Part shown: piece by piece, positions 7,968 to 16,357 of the stretch
How positions within the stretch are numbered: the stretch's first letter is position 1
Layout of the letters: every line of letters starts with the position of its first letter
Assembly (NCBI GenBank): GCA_964643965.1
Contig: CAZXVH010000041.1
Location: forward strand, 1 to 37,127
Direction: 5' to 3'
Length of the DNA stretch: 37,127 nucleotides
Origin: GCA-2746795 sp964643965
GTDB taxonomy: Bacteria > Chloroflexota > Anaerolineae > Promineifilales > Promineifilaceae
Notes under the pieces: model-generated
What the model was told of the DNA's origin: nothing
Seen by the model: the letters and a program-made list of their open reading frames with translations, nothing else
The model's database searches: none
Program-made: the position numbers and the translations under genes

Positions 7968-9755
7968 ATGAAAAAAGAATACATACTCGTTTGTGTGGCC
8001 TGGCCTTATGCCAACGCCGACATCCACCAGGGCAACGTCACCGGCTCTTATTTACCCGCCGACATTTACGGCCGTTTTCACCGCTTAAAAGGCAATCACG
8101 TCCTCATGGTCTCCGGCTCAGACAGCCACGGCACCCCCGTCACCGTTAAAGCCGAAGAACTGGGCCAGACTGTGGAAGAAACATTTGGCTACTACCACAA
8201 CCGCTTTCTCGACCTCTTCCAAAAACTGGGCCTCTGCTACGACCTGTTCACCCACACCGACACAGAAAACCACTTCCAGGTCTCCCAAGACATCTTCACC
8301 TCGCTGCTAAACAACGAATATCTCTACCTCAAAACCACCAAGCAGATGTATTCGCCCGACGCCGGCAAATTCTTGCCCGACCGGTATGTGGAAGGAACCT
8401 GCCCCAACTGCGGCTACAACCGCGCCCGCGGCGACCAATGCGACAACTGCAACAAATTGTTTGAAAGCGCCGCCGAACTGATCAACCCCCGCAGCAAGAA
8501 CGACGACAGCGCCCTGGAACTGCGCGACACCGAGCATTTTTTCCTCGATCTGCCCGCCATCGCTGAAGATGGCTTTCAAGCGTGGCTGCATGATGACGCC
8601 CGGAATTTTTGGCGACCCCAGGTCATCAATTTTGCCCGCAATTTCGTAGACCAGGGACTCATCGGCCGCGCCGTCACCCGCGATATGGATTGGGGCATTC
8701 CCGTGCCGGTTGAAGGGTATGAAACGAAGGTGCTGTACGTCTGGTTTGAGGCCGTCATTGGCTACCTCTCTGCCACCATCGAGTGGGCCAAAAACAATGG
8801 TGAGCCTGACGCCTGGCGCCACTGGTGGCAAAATCCCGAAGCCCGCACCACCTATTTTGTCGGCAAAGACAATATCCCCTTCCATGCCGTTTTTTGGCCC
8901 GCCCAACTTTTTGGGGCAAAAGGTCTCTACGCCGACGATCCACAACAGCAGCTAAACCTGCCCTATGATGTGCCCGCCAACGAGTTCATGAACATGGAAG
9001 GGCGCAAGATCAGTGGCAGCATGAACTGGGGCGTGTGGATGCTGGATGCTTTAGAACGGCATGATCCGGATCCGCTGCGCTATTATTTAACGGCCGTTAT
9101 GCCCGAAACTCGTGACAGTGATTGGAGTTGGAGCGGCTACGTGGAGCGCAACAACGCCGAGTTGGTGGGCAACTGGGGCAACCTCGTCAACCGCGTCCTC
9201 AACATGACCAAACGCTACTTCCACGGCGCCGTCCCTGACCCCGGCCAATTGACCGCCAAAGACGCCGATTTGCTGGCCGCCATCGACGCCGGCTTCGAGA
9301 GCGTGGCCGCCTTGTATGATGGCTGTAAATTCCGGGCCGTCGTGCAAGAAAATCTGCGCCTCTCCTCCCTGGTCAACCAGTATTTGGAAGACACCAGCCC
9401 CTGGACCACCGCCAAAAGCGACATGCAAGCTACCGCCCGTTCACTCTACACTGCCATCCAGGCCATCAACGGCCTCAAAATACTCTGGGCGCCCATTCTG
9501 CCTTATACCAGCCAGGCGCTTCATGAACTATTGGGGGAAGCAGGCCAGTTATTTGGCGCACAACTGGTAGAGACCTACCAGGAAACGTCAAAATCCCATG
9601 TAGCCCTCACCTATGACAACGGCCAGGCCACCGGAAGCTGGACACGCGCCGACATTCCGGTGGGGCGTCACCTACCCCAACCACAGCCGCTCTTCAAAAA
9701 ATTAGATGAGAGCGTGGCTGCCGAAGAACTCGCCCGCCTGGGCGCGCCCGGTTAA
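7968..9755 (+). CDS. metG: Methionyl-tRNA synthetase
   Basis: At 595 residues it is a class I synthetase charging tRNA-Met. The N-terminal Rossmann core begins CVAWPYANADIHQGN; the HIGH box is HQGN (residues 20-23), with Asn in place of the last His. A connective peptide holds a zinc knuckle of four cysteines (Cys145, 148, 158, 161). The KMSKS loop reads KISGS (347-351). The WFEAVIGYLSA and DIPVG regions and the helical anticodon-binding domain follow. There is no C-terminal EMAPII-like tRNA-binding domain, so it is the short form. Despite the altered signatures, length and domain order are intact, so I read it as functional. It is translationally coupled to the preceding acidic protein. Confidence 0.95.
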   Translation: MKKEYILVCVAWPYANADIHQGNVTGSYLPADIYGRFHRLKGNHVLMVSGSDSHGTPVTVKAEELGQTVEETFGYYHNRFLDLFQKLGLCYDLFTHTDTENHFQVSQDIFTSLLNNEYLYLKTTKQMYSPDAGKFLPDRYVEGTCPNCGYNRARGDQCDNCNKLFESAAELINPRSKNDDSALELRDTEHFFLDLPAIAEDGFQAWLHDDARNFWRPQVINFARNFVDQGLIGRAVTRDMDWGIPVPVEGYETKVLYVWFEAVIGYLSATIEWAKNNGEPDAWRHWWQNPEARTTYFVGKDNIPFHAVFWPAQLFGAKGLYADDPQQQLNLPYDVPANEFMNMEGRKISGSMNWGVWMLDALERHDPDPLRYYLTAVMPETRDSDWSWSGYVERNNAELVGNWGNLVNRVLNMTKRYFHGAVPDPGQLTAKDADLLAAIDAGFESVAALYDGCKFRAVVQENLRLSSLVNQYLEDTSPWTTAKSDMQATARSLYTAIQAINGLKILWAPILPYTSQALHELLGEAGQLFGAQLVETYQETSKSHVALTYDNGQATGSWTRADIPVGRHLPQPQPLFKKLDESVAAEELARLGAPG

Positions 9756-9875
9756 CCATATAGGTGAAAACGGCAAAGTCCTTTGAATTAGAAACAACGA
9801 TTCTCCCGTTTCCCTTGAGTAAAGCAGCAAGAAATGACGAATTTTTCAGCAAAGGTCTTTTTGTGGCTTGCCTGA

Positions 9876-9901
9876 GACCGCCAGGGATGGCGGTCTTTTT
9901 T
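9876..9901 (+). terminator. Rho-independent terminator after metG
   Basis: GACCGCCA (9876-9883) pairs perfectly with TGGCGGTC (9888-9895) around a GGGA tetraloop, and six Ts follow (9896-9901). It lies 120 bases beyond the metG stop and before the next promoter, so it ends the two-gene metG transcript. Confidence 0.9.
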
Positions 9902-9908
9902 ATTTCCA

Positions 9909-9938
9909 TTACCTCTTTGCCTCATTTTCCGCTATAAT
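9909..9938 (+). promoter_or_regulatory. Sigma-70-type promoter for the STAS-like gene
   Basis: A consensus -10 box TATAAT is at 9933-9938. A weak -35 (TTACCT, 9909-9914) lies 18 bases upstream. It sits between the metG terminator and the start at 9989, leaving a leader of about 45 bases. Confidence 0.5.
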
Positions 9939-9988
9939 ATCATCGTTTAATTATAAAATTATGTAAACAAGATCGAGCAAGCAGCCAG

Positions 9989-10363
9989 ATGTCAAAAAGT
10001 ACCTTCCGCATTGAAAATAGGCCAGATAACATCCTGGTGGTCATCGCCGAAGATTGCTCAGACGAGACGGTGCAGCATTGGTATGAATATTCCATGGCCG
10101 ATATGTTCATGTACAAAGGGCCTACCAAAATCCTTTATGACATACGCCTTCTAAACACCATCTCTATGAACGCCGTGCGCAAAGCGATAAAACTGCGTCG
10201 CCACCCCAATGCCGAGATGGCCTACGTCGCCGTTCTCACCACCAGCAACACCGTTAAAGCCCTCGTCAACGTGGCCCTCTCCGTCAATGCGGGCGGCCGT
10301 TTCACCACCTTCACCGATGAAGAAACGGCCGTTCAATGGCTCCACACCCAGGTTCCCGACTAA
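9989..10363 (+). CDS. Small STAS/SpoIIAA-like protein
   Basis: The protein has 124 residues with an alternating strand-helix pattern: ILVVIAEDCSDE, ILYDIRLLNTIS, AYVAVLTTSN, then a helix and FTDEETAVQWL. This order resembles the SpoIIAA-like or STAS-like domains common in environmental bacteria, which act as small regulatory or lipid-binding modules. No phosphorylatable DS motif stands out. It has its own promoter and stands alone. Family placement is by pattern only. Confidence 0.55.
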   Translation: MSKSTFRIENRPDNILVVIAEDCSDETVQHWYEYSMADMFMYKGPTKILYDIRLLNTISMNAVRKAIKLRRHPNAEMAYVAVLTTSNTVKALVNVALSVNAGGRFTTFTDEETAVQWLHTQVPD

Positions 10364-10364
10364 C

Positions 10365-10559
10365 CTACCCCCTCTCTTTAGGGTGAAACAGTTCCCAGGC
10401 AGTATCGACCAGCCAGAAGAAGGAAGCATGGCTATACTCGCAGCGGGCATAATCTGACATTTTTACCAGAGATGGCATGGTCAGAAAGCAGCCCTTCGGG
10501 ACTGAGATGCGGCCACAGCGAATATAACAGGTCTCGCTGCCAATCGATACCTCAGCCAC
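10365..10559 (-). CDS. Uncharacterised 64-residue protein
   Basis: GTG start at 10559, 10 bases after the stop of the MoaD-like gene; it closes a three-gene minus-strand operon. The protein is compact with three Cys and many aromatic residues (ETCYIRCG, ARCEYSHASFFWLVDTAWEL). No family is recognised. A four-strand plus helix arrangement is plausible. The tight spacing and protein-like composition support a real gene. It converges with the STAS-like gene, whose stop lies only 1 base away. Confidence 0.6.
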   Translation of the reverse strand: MAEVSIGSETCYIRCGRISVPKGCFLTMPSLVKMSDYARCEYSHASFFWLVDTAWELFHPKERG

Positions 10560-10569
10560 GCCTCACCAC

Positions 10570-10862
10570 CTATCCACCAGCAATAGCCCCGATGATCATA
10601 AACGGCTCCGCCCCTGTGACTATCGCTTCCGGCAAAGGGGCGTCAGGCGGCTTGTGGGACCAATCTTCCAGGCAAACGAAGAAACGGAGAAACGGCCGTC
10701 TTTCCTTTGTCACCGGGTCCCGGATCGTGCCGCGCAGCACCGGATACGCCGCTTCCAGCGCATCCAGCGCCGCGCCAATCGTGGCCGGCCCGTAAACCAT
10801 CACCCTCACTTCTGCGCCCGTACCGGCCAATGTGCGCAGGTGATGGGGAATCGTCACCCGGA

Positions 10863-10866
<4 letters not shown>
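10570..10866 (-). CDS. MoaD/ThiS-family ubiquitin-like protein
   Basis: The protein has 98 residues with a beta-grasp pattern (MIRVTIPHHLRTLAG, then EVRVMVYGPATIGAALDALE) and ends in the diagnostic GAIAGG. The C-terminal Gly-Gly is the site adenylated and thiocarboxylated in MoaD/ThiS sulfur carriers. The start at 10866 overlaps the upstream BNR gene stop (10863-10866, ATGA). Neither a MoeB/ThiF-like activating enzyme nor molybdopterin or thiamin genes are present nearby, so its pathway is unknown. It may serve a protein-modifier or sulfur-donor role linked to its operon partners. Confidence 0.8.
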
Positions 10867-11978
<1,112 letters not shown>

Positions 11979-12054
11979 GTTTTTCTCCTTATGGATATAG
12001 ATTTTGGAAATGCTGGTTTGTTGGGTGTGGTTCAGAATAAAACAGGAAGCCCTT

Positions 12055-12083
12055 ATTTTAGAATATTTGTTCTGTTTTGTCAA
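12055..12083 (-). promoter_or_regulatory. Strong sigma-70 promoter of the BNR operon
   Basis: On the minus strand a perfect TTGACA (12083-12078) is followed by a 17-base spacer and TAAAAT (12060-12055). Transcription would start near 12048, about 70 bases before the BNR start codon. Confidence 0.75.
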
Positions 12084-12195
12084 AAAGAAAGAGGGGTGTG
12101 CTGTGAACAGCGCCAGGTTGATGAAGCGCGTGTTGGCGAGGGATGGGCGGCAAACGTTTTACGGGGAACGGCCGTTCTCCCCTTCCCCCACGCAT

Positions 12196-12220
12196 AAAAA
12201 AGCCAGTCCCCCCGACTGGC
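12196..12220 (-). terminator. Rho-independent terminator of the secreted-protein pair
   Basis: GCCAGTC (12202-12208) pairs with GACTGGC (12214-12220) across a five-base loop. On the minus strand the stem is followed by six Ts (12201-12196). It lies 13 bases after the stop of the gene ending at 12234. Confidence 0.9.
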
Positions 12221-12233
12221 TTCTCTCTGATCT

Positions 12234-12824
12234 CTACTTTTTAACATACGGTAGAAAAATCCGCACCGCATCCGCCGGGCAAGTCACCAGGCCATAATTA
12301 GCCGCACTCGACCCACTCGACTCCCGTGCCCGAATAACATAGGAGTATTGCTGACCCCAGCCATCAATGCCATCGCTGCCCGGCAGGCCGCACGTCACCT
12401 GATAACCTGGCGCAATCATATCTGCTGGAATATACATAGAGGTTTGGAAAAAGCCGGCATGATACCCCCGGATATGGTCATCAATAGCCACGGTCATGCT
12501 GATAATATAGGAACCAGAACTTGCCGTGACATACAAATATTCCCACCGAATATAACAAGCCCCCGTACCCGGCACAGGGCGGGAACAAGTGGCGCTGGGA
12601 CTTTCAATAAAAGAGAGAGCAGGCGATTTGCCGCCATCGCTAATTTCACGGTAGGGAGGCATGAGGCTGAGTGGTGTGGCATGTGGCTCGTCACCATACG
12701 GCTCCGTGGTGGCCGTCTCAACGGGCAGCGTCTCCTGGGCAAGGAGAATACCCACCACAGCCATCAACAACAGCAGCCCTAAAACCGCACCCATTCGTTT
12801 GTGAGCAGTTGCATTGGTTTTCAT
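12234..12824 (-). CDS. Secreted protein, tandem paralogue 1
   Basis: The protein has 196 residues. A signal peptide or anchor (RMGAVLGLLLLMAVVGILLA) follows a basic N-terminus. The mature part contains paired cysteines (SATCSRPVPGTGAC and later VTCG and VTCP) in a likely beta-sandwich. The C-terminus reads RIFLPYVKK, like the hydrophobic-basic endings (FLP-type) I associate with extracellular proteins of Anaerolineae; this is from memory. The start at 12824 is chosen because it begins the signal peptide. The gene immediately upstream encodes a paralogue sharing GFFQTSMYIP, ESPSATC and SSANYGL. Function unknown, likely a surface-layer or carbohydrate-contacting protein. Confidence 0.75.
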   Translation of the reverse strand: MKTNATAHKRMGAVLGLLLLMAVVGILLAQETLPVETATTEPYGDEPHATPLSLMPPYREISDGGKSPALSFIESPSATCSRPVPGTGACYIRWEYLYVTASSGSYIISMTVAIDDHIRGYHAGFFQTSMYIPADMIAPGYQVTCGLPGSDGIDGWGQQYSYVIRARESSGSSAANYGLVTCPADAVRIFLPYVKK

Positions 12825-12835
12825 GAGCGGGCGCT

Positions 12836-13374
12836 TTATGGTTGGTAAGCTGGGCAGAAAGCCAGGCCATAATTGGCGCTGCTTGCGCCACTGCTGTCTC
12901 TGGCGCGAATGGTATAGCCATAAGCATTGCCCAACTGCGGGTTGCCGCCTGCGCCCAGCGCCCCACAAGCCACTTGCACCCCATCTCCCAGCATACTGTA
13001 CGGAATATACATGGACGTTTGGAAGAAACCTTGTGTATGCGCCACTGGCCCTGTGTTGTTCAGGGAGAGCGTCATGGTAATCATGTAATTAGAGCCGCCG
13101 TTAACCGATAAGTAATACCAGGTGAGGAAACATTGATCCTGCCCTGGATCGGGTTGGTAACAGGTCGCTGATGGGGATTCAATGAAGCTGATGTTGGGCT
13201 GCTGCGAGCCATTGAGTTGCGCATCGCTTTGAATTTCACGCCGGTTATCATCCTGCGTTTCACTGTTCAGGATGGTGGGCGTATTTGCCCCTGGCCGCGC
13301 ACAATTTGGATAAAACCGAGCGTGGCTGCGCCCATCAAAAAAGCCATAAAAATAGGAAGAATAAACTTGCGCAT
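12836..13374 (-). pseudogene. Secreted protein, tandem paralogue 2, frameshifted near N-terminus
   Basis: ATG 13374 after GGAGGATATT starts a signal-peptide-like MRKFILPIFMAFLMGAATLG. The frame then runs into a stop soon after residue 30. The rest of the protein continues one frame over (GANTPTILNSETQDDNRRE, then ISFIESPSATC, GFFQTSMYIP, SSANYGL) to 12836. One extra base in the C4 run at 13288-13291 would restore a protein of about 179 residues. It is clearly homologous to the adjacent gene, 11 bases apart, so the pair arose by tandem duplication. The lesion in a mononucleotide run may be a sequencing error. Confidence 0.75.
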
Positions 13375-13396
13375 AATATCCTCCAGCGCCGATAGC

Positions 13397-13420
13397 TCAT
13401 GATGGTTGGTCACATCATGA
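13397..13420. promoter_or_regulatory. Operator-like inverted repeat
   Basis: TCATGATG (13397-13404) and CATCATGA (13413-13420) are perfect 8-bp arms around an 8-base spacer. They lie about 25-45 bases upstream of the start codon of the secreted pair. A repressor site or leader hairpin is plausible. Confidence 0.4.
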
Positions 13421-13740
13421 CGAATCGGACATATACTTATCCAGTAGGCGCATTCGATACGGTTTACTGGTTAAACCAGCATGATCTCAATGCGGCTCTC
13501 CCCTTGTTTATAGAATTGCGGCTCTTTCGCACGATGATGCGAAAAAATTCAGGGTGCTGTCTCGCTTACTCAGATGATGGCGGGAGCGACGCTTCGTGGG
13601 AGTGGCTTCATTGAAGCTGTGTTTCAAACGAGAATGGCTACAGTATAAAAGTTTTTAAAATGGGAATCAATAGCCTAAATGAGCAGGGGGGTGGGCGCAG
13701 ATTTTGTTGACGCAGAGCAGGGCACAGCTTTTTGTGCCCC

Positions 13741-13772
13741 CACGCCCACGTGCCCGTTCGCACGTGGGCGTG
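13741..13772. repeat. Strong 13-bp stem-loop
   Basis: CACGCCCACGTGC (13741-13753) and its exact reverse complement (13760-13772) flank a six-base loop. There is no T tract, so it is not a classical terminator. It is GC-rich and contains CACGTG in each arm. It may be a REP-like element, a protein site or an RNA structure. Confidence 0.6.
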
Positions 13773-13842
13773 CGAACTCTACACAGCAACAGAACTTACG
13801 CGCACCCGGAAAACGCTTGCCTATCCTGATTATGCCGATTCC

Positions 13843-13851
13843 TGCTATAAT
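13843..13851 (+). promoter_or_regulatory. Extended -10 promoter
   Basis: TGCTATAAT gives a perfect TATAAT preceded by the TGn extension. No good -35 is at 17 bases, as expected for extended -10 promoters. It is about 175 bases upstream of the nucleoside phosphorylase start. Confidence 0.5.
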
Positions 13852-14026
13852 CTGGAAACCATTGCTGTTGAACCAAGTTTTCGAGGAAAATAAACGTAAA
13901 AACAGATCACAATGAAAGCATTTTATTATCCTCCCTTTTTTCGCCATGACTCTCTTTGATTTAGCTCAACACAAGTTTGCGACTTTTCTCTGCTTTGCCG
14001 TGTAACCGCAAAAGGACAATTTGCCC

Positions 14027-15331
14027 ATGAGAATGATTGATCTCATAGAAACAAAACGGGATGATGGCGAACTTTCTACCGCTGAAATCAACTGGTTTAT
14101 CACTGAATACACTGCCGATAACATCCCCGATTATCAGGTGTCTGCCCTGCTTATGGCGATTTACCTGCGCGGCATGAACCGGCGCGAAACTGTCGATCTC
14201 ACCCAGGCTATGGCTCGCTCCGGAGAGCAGTTGGATTTGCATGATGTGGCTCCGATTGTGGTAGACAAACATTCCTCCGGCGGGGTGGGCGACAAAACTA
14301 CCCTGGCCGTGCAGCCCATTGTGGCCGCCTGCGGTGTGCCGGTCGGCAAAATGAGCGGGCGCGGTCTCGGCTCCAGCGGCGGCACCCTGGACAAGATGGA
14401 ATCGTTCAGCGGCTGGTCGAGCCAAATGTCGCTGGCCCAGTTCAAAACACAGTTAGCCGACATCGGCCTGGTGCTGGCCGGGCAAACGGCCAAACTGGCC
14501 CCCGCCGATGGCAAATTGTACGCCCTACGCGATGTGACGGGCACGGTGGCTTCTACCCCGCTCATCGCCGCTTCCATCATGTCTAAAAAGCTGGCGGCGG
14601 GGGCAGACGCCATTGTCCTGGATGTGAAAGTGGGCAGCGGCGCCTTTATGCCCACGGTGACGGCCGCCGAAGAACTGGCTCAGATCATGGTCAATATCGG
14701 CAAGGACGCCGGCCGCAAAACGGCCGCCCTCATCTCCGACATGAACCAACCCTTGGGCCACGCCATCGGCAACGCCCTGGAAGTGAAAGAGGCCATCGAG
14801 ACGTTGCAAGGGGGCGGCCCGGCGCAGTTCTGGGCGCATGTGGTCGATATTGCCGCCTATATGCTGCTGCTGGCGGGCAAAGCGGCCACATTGGAGGAGG
14901 CCAAAGAGATGGCAAGCGCGGTGCGAGAAAACGGGGCTGCCTTGCAAAAATTCCGGGCGCTGGTTGGCGCTCAAGGGGGCGATGTGCGCCAGGTTGATGA
15001 TCCGTCGCGGCTGCCGCAAGCCAGCCTGGTAGAACCGATTTTAGCGCCGCGCCGCGGCGTCATCGCCGCCTTTGATACCGGGGCAGTGGGCTGGGCGGCG
15101 GTGCATTTGGGCGCTGGCAGACTGGTCAAAACGGACAAAATTGATCATGCGGTGGGCTTTTTGCTGCCCTGTGCGGTGGGTGATGCCTTTGCCCAGGGTG
15201 AGACTCTCGGCCAGGTACACGCCAATAACGGTGACAAGTTGGAAACGGCTCGCGCTGAACTGCTGGCGGCGATTACCTGGTCAGATGAGCCGGTGGCGCC
15301 GCTGCCACATAGTTACGGCACGATTAGATAG
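14027..15331 (+). CDS. pdp: Pyrimidine-nucleoside (thymidine) phosphorylase
   Basis: The protein has 434 residues and catalyses phosphorolysis of pyrimidine nucleosides to base and (deoxy)ribose-1-phosphate. It has the three-domain fold of the family, with the phosphate-binding KHSSGGVGDKTT (about residues 79-90) and the signature SGRGLGSSGGTLDKME just after it. Lys, Ser and Arg of the pyrimidine pocket (LYALRDVTGTVAS) are present. ATG 14027 is preferred over an upstream TTG because AAAGGA (14011-14016) is spaced correctly. The bacterial Pyn-type phosphorylases (pdp) and deoA cannot be separated by eye. A salvage role is likely. Confidence 0.93.
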   Translation: MRMIDLIETKRDDGELSTAEINWFITEYTADNIPDYQVSALLMAIYLRGMNRRETVDLTQAMARSGEQLDLHDVAPIVVDKHSSGGVGDKTTLAVQPIVAACGVPVGKMSGRGLGSSGGTLDKMESFSGWSSQMSLAQFKTQLADIGLVLAGQTAKLAPADGKLYALRDVTGTVASTPLIAASIMSKKLAAGADAIVLDVKVGSGAFMPTVTAAEELAQIMVNIGKDAGRKTAALISDMNQPLGHAIGNALEVKEAIETLQGGGPAQFWAHVVDIAAYMLLLAGKAATLEEAKEMASAVRENGAALQKFRALVGAQGGDVRQVDDPSRLPQASLVEPILAPRRGVIAAFDTGAVGWAAVHLGAGRLVKTDKIDHAVGFLLPCAVGDAFAQGETLGQVHANNGDKLETARAELLAAITWSDEPVAPLPHSYGTIR

Positions 15332-15349
15332 AGCGAGAGGGTTGGCGCT

Positions 15350-15439
15350 ATGAAACTGGGATTGGCGTTGGGGGCAACGGGCGCAACGGCCGTTACCCGC
15401 CATGAACAAGAAATCAGCAACCTGCTCAACCAGGGATAA
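15350..15439 (+). CDS. Possible 29-residue peptide
   Basis: ATG 15350 after GAGAGGG opens MKLGLALGATGATAVTRHEQ and ends at TAA 15437-15439, 18 bases after the phosphorylase gene. It is immediately followed by a large hairpin. It could be a real leader-like peptide or the debris of an oxidoreductase N-terminus (MKLGLALG is typical of F420-dependent luciferase-like proteins). Low confidence as a gene. Confidence 0.3.
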   Translation: MKLGLALGATGATAVTRHEQEISNLLNQG

Positions 15440-15440
15440 A

Positions 15441-15495
15441 CCTGGAGCGCAGCCTGCCAGACTACCAAAAGCGGGCAGGCTGTCCGCGCTCCAGG
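15441..15495. terminator. Long imperfect hairpin before ppgK
   Basis: CCTGGAGCGC (15441-15450) pairs with GCGCTCCAGG (15486-15495), and GCCTGCC (15452-15458) pairs with GGCAGGC (15474-15480), giving a two-part stem. There is no T tract. It ends just before the ppgK ribosome-binding site (AGGAGA, about 15502), so it may stop read-through, protect mRNA or control translation. Confidence 0.45.
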
Positions 15496-15513
15496 GGCAC
15501 AGGAGAAAGTGTT

Positions 15514-16260
15514 ATGAAAATATTGGGCATAGACATCGGCGGCAGCGGCGTTAAGGGCGCCCTGGTAGACGCCAAAAAGGGCAAACTCATCACCGAGCGG
15601 CTGCGCATCCCCACGCCGCAGCCGGCCGAACCCAAAGCCGTGATCAAAGTCATCAAAAAGATTGTGAAGCATTTTGATTACCAGGGGCCATTGGGTATTG
15701 GCTTTCCCGGCGTGGTGATGGATGGCGTGACCATGACCGCCGCCAATGTGGATGATGGCTGGATCAACTATTCGGCCGCCCACCACATCGCCCTGGCGAC
15801 CAACTGCGAAGTCACCATCCGCAATGACGCCGATGTGGCCGGCATCGCCGAAATGGCTCATGGCGCGGGCAAAGGACAGCGGGGCGTGGTCATGATTTTC
15901 ACCCTGGGCACGGGTATCGGCAGCGTCATGTTTGTAAACGGCCGTATCGTGCCCAACCTGGAACTGGGCCATCTTTACTTGCAAGGCATGGAGCAGGACG
16001 CCGAATTTTTTGCCGCCGAACGGATTCGAGACGAGCAAAACCTTACCTGGAAAGAATGGGGGGAGCGCTTAAACGTCTATTTCCAACACATTGAATTCCT
16101 TTTTTCACCGCAGCTCATCATCCTCGGCGGTGGCGTCAGCAAAAATCACAAAAATTTCGCAAAATACCTTGATTTGCGGGCCAAAGTATTGCCCGCTAAA
16201 CTGCGTAACGAAGCGGGCATAGTGGGCGCAGCCCTGGCCGCCATACCCGAAATTCAGTAG
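15514..16260 (+). CDS. ppgK: Polyphosphate glucokinase (ROK family)
   Basis: The protein has 248 residues and phosphorylates glucose using polyphosphate and often ATP. The N-terminal phosphate loop DIGGSGVKGA (residues 6-15), the catalytic RNDADVAG and the second phosphate motif TLGTGIGS are all present, as is LELGHL. The zinc-binding CxCGxxGC cluster of ordinary ROK kinases is absent, as is typical of PpgK. Size fits the family. AGGAGA lies 6 bases before the start. It may share a transcript with the upstream phosphorylase gene, though the hairpin between them argues for some separation. Confidence 0.9.
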   Translation: MKILGIDIGGSGVKGALVDAKKGKLITERLRIPTPQPAEPKAVIKVIKKIVKHFDYQGPLGIGFPGVVMDGVTMTAANVDDGWINYSAAHHIALATNCEVTIRNDADVAGIAEMAHGAGKGQRGVVMIFTLGTGIGSVMFVNGRIVPNLELGHLYLQGMEQDAEFFAAERIRDEQNLTWKEWGERLNVYFQHIEFLFSPQLIILGGGVSKNHKNFAKYLDLRAKVLPAKLRNEAGIVGAALAAIPEIQ

Positions 16261-16278
16261 AAAGAAGACCCACTTTTT

Positions 16279-16338
16279 ATCCGTAGATTAACGCAGATGG
16301 CACAGGCTTTTCAGGTTTAATCTGCGCCATCTACGGAT
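16279..16338. repeat. Dispersed-repeat-type inverted element
   Basis: ATCCGTAGAT (16279-16288) and ATCTACGGAT (16329-16338) are perfect inverted arms. Between them AACGCAGATGGC and AATCTGCGCC are partly complementary. The CCGTAGATTAACGCAGAT wording matches a widespread intergenic repeat style. It fills most of the gap between ppgK and the next gene. Confidence 0.5.
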
Positions 16339-16357
16339 CATCAATCGAGTAAACGCC

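Larger units (their letters stand above)
13421..14010. other. Non-coding region before the nucleoside phosphorylase gene
   Basis: No convincing gene is visible in these roughly 590 bases. They contain a strong hairpin at 13741-13772 and an extended -10 promoter at 13843, both listed separately. Short open frames lack ribosome-binding sites and protein-like composition. Confidence 0.5.

Noticed and set aside
8307..8945. Minus-strand 212-codon frame inside metG
   Set aside because: Antisense shadow of a highly conserved synthetase gene, with no ribosome-binding site.
11979..12083. N-terminal extension of the BNR protein
   Set aside because: It overlaps the consensus promoter, and a clear AAGGAG precedes the internal ATG at 11978.
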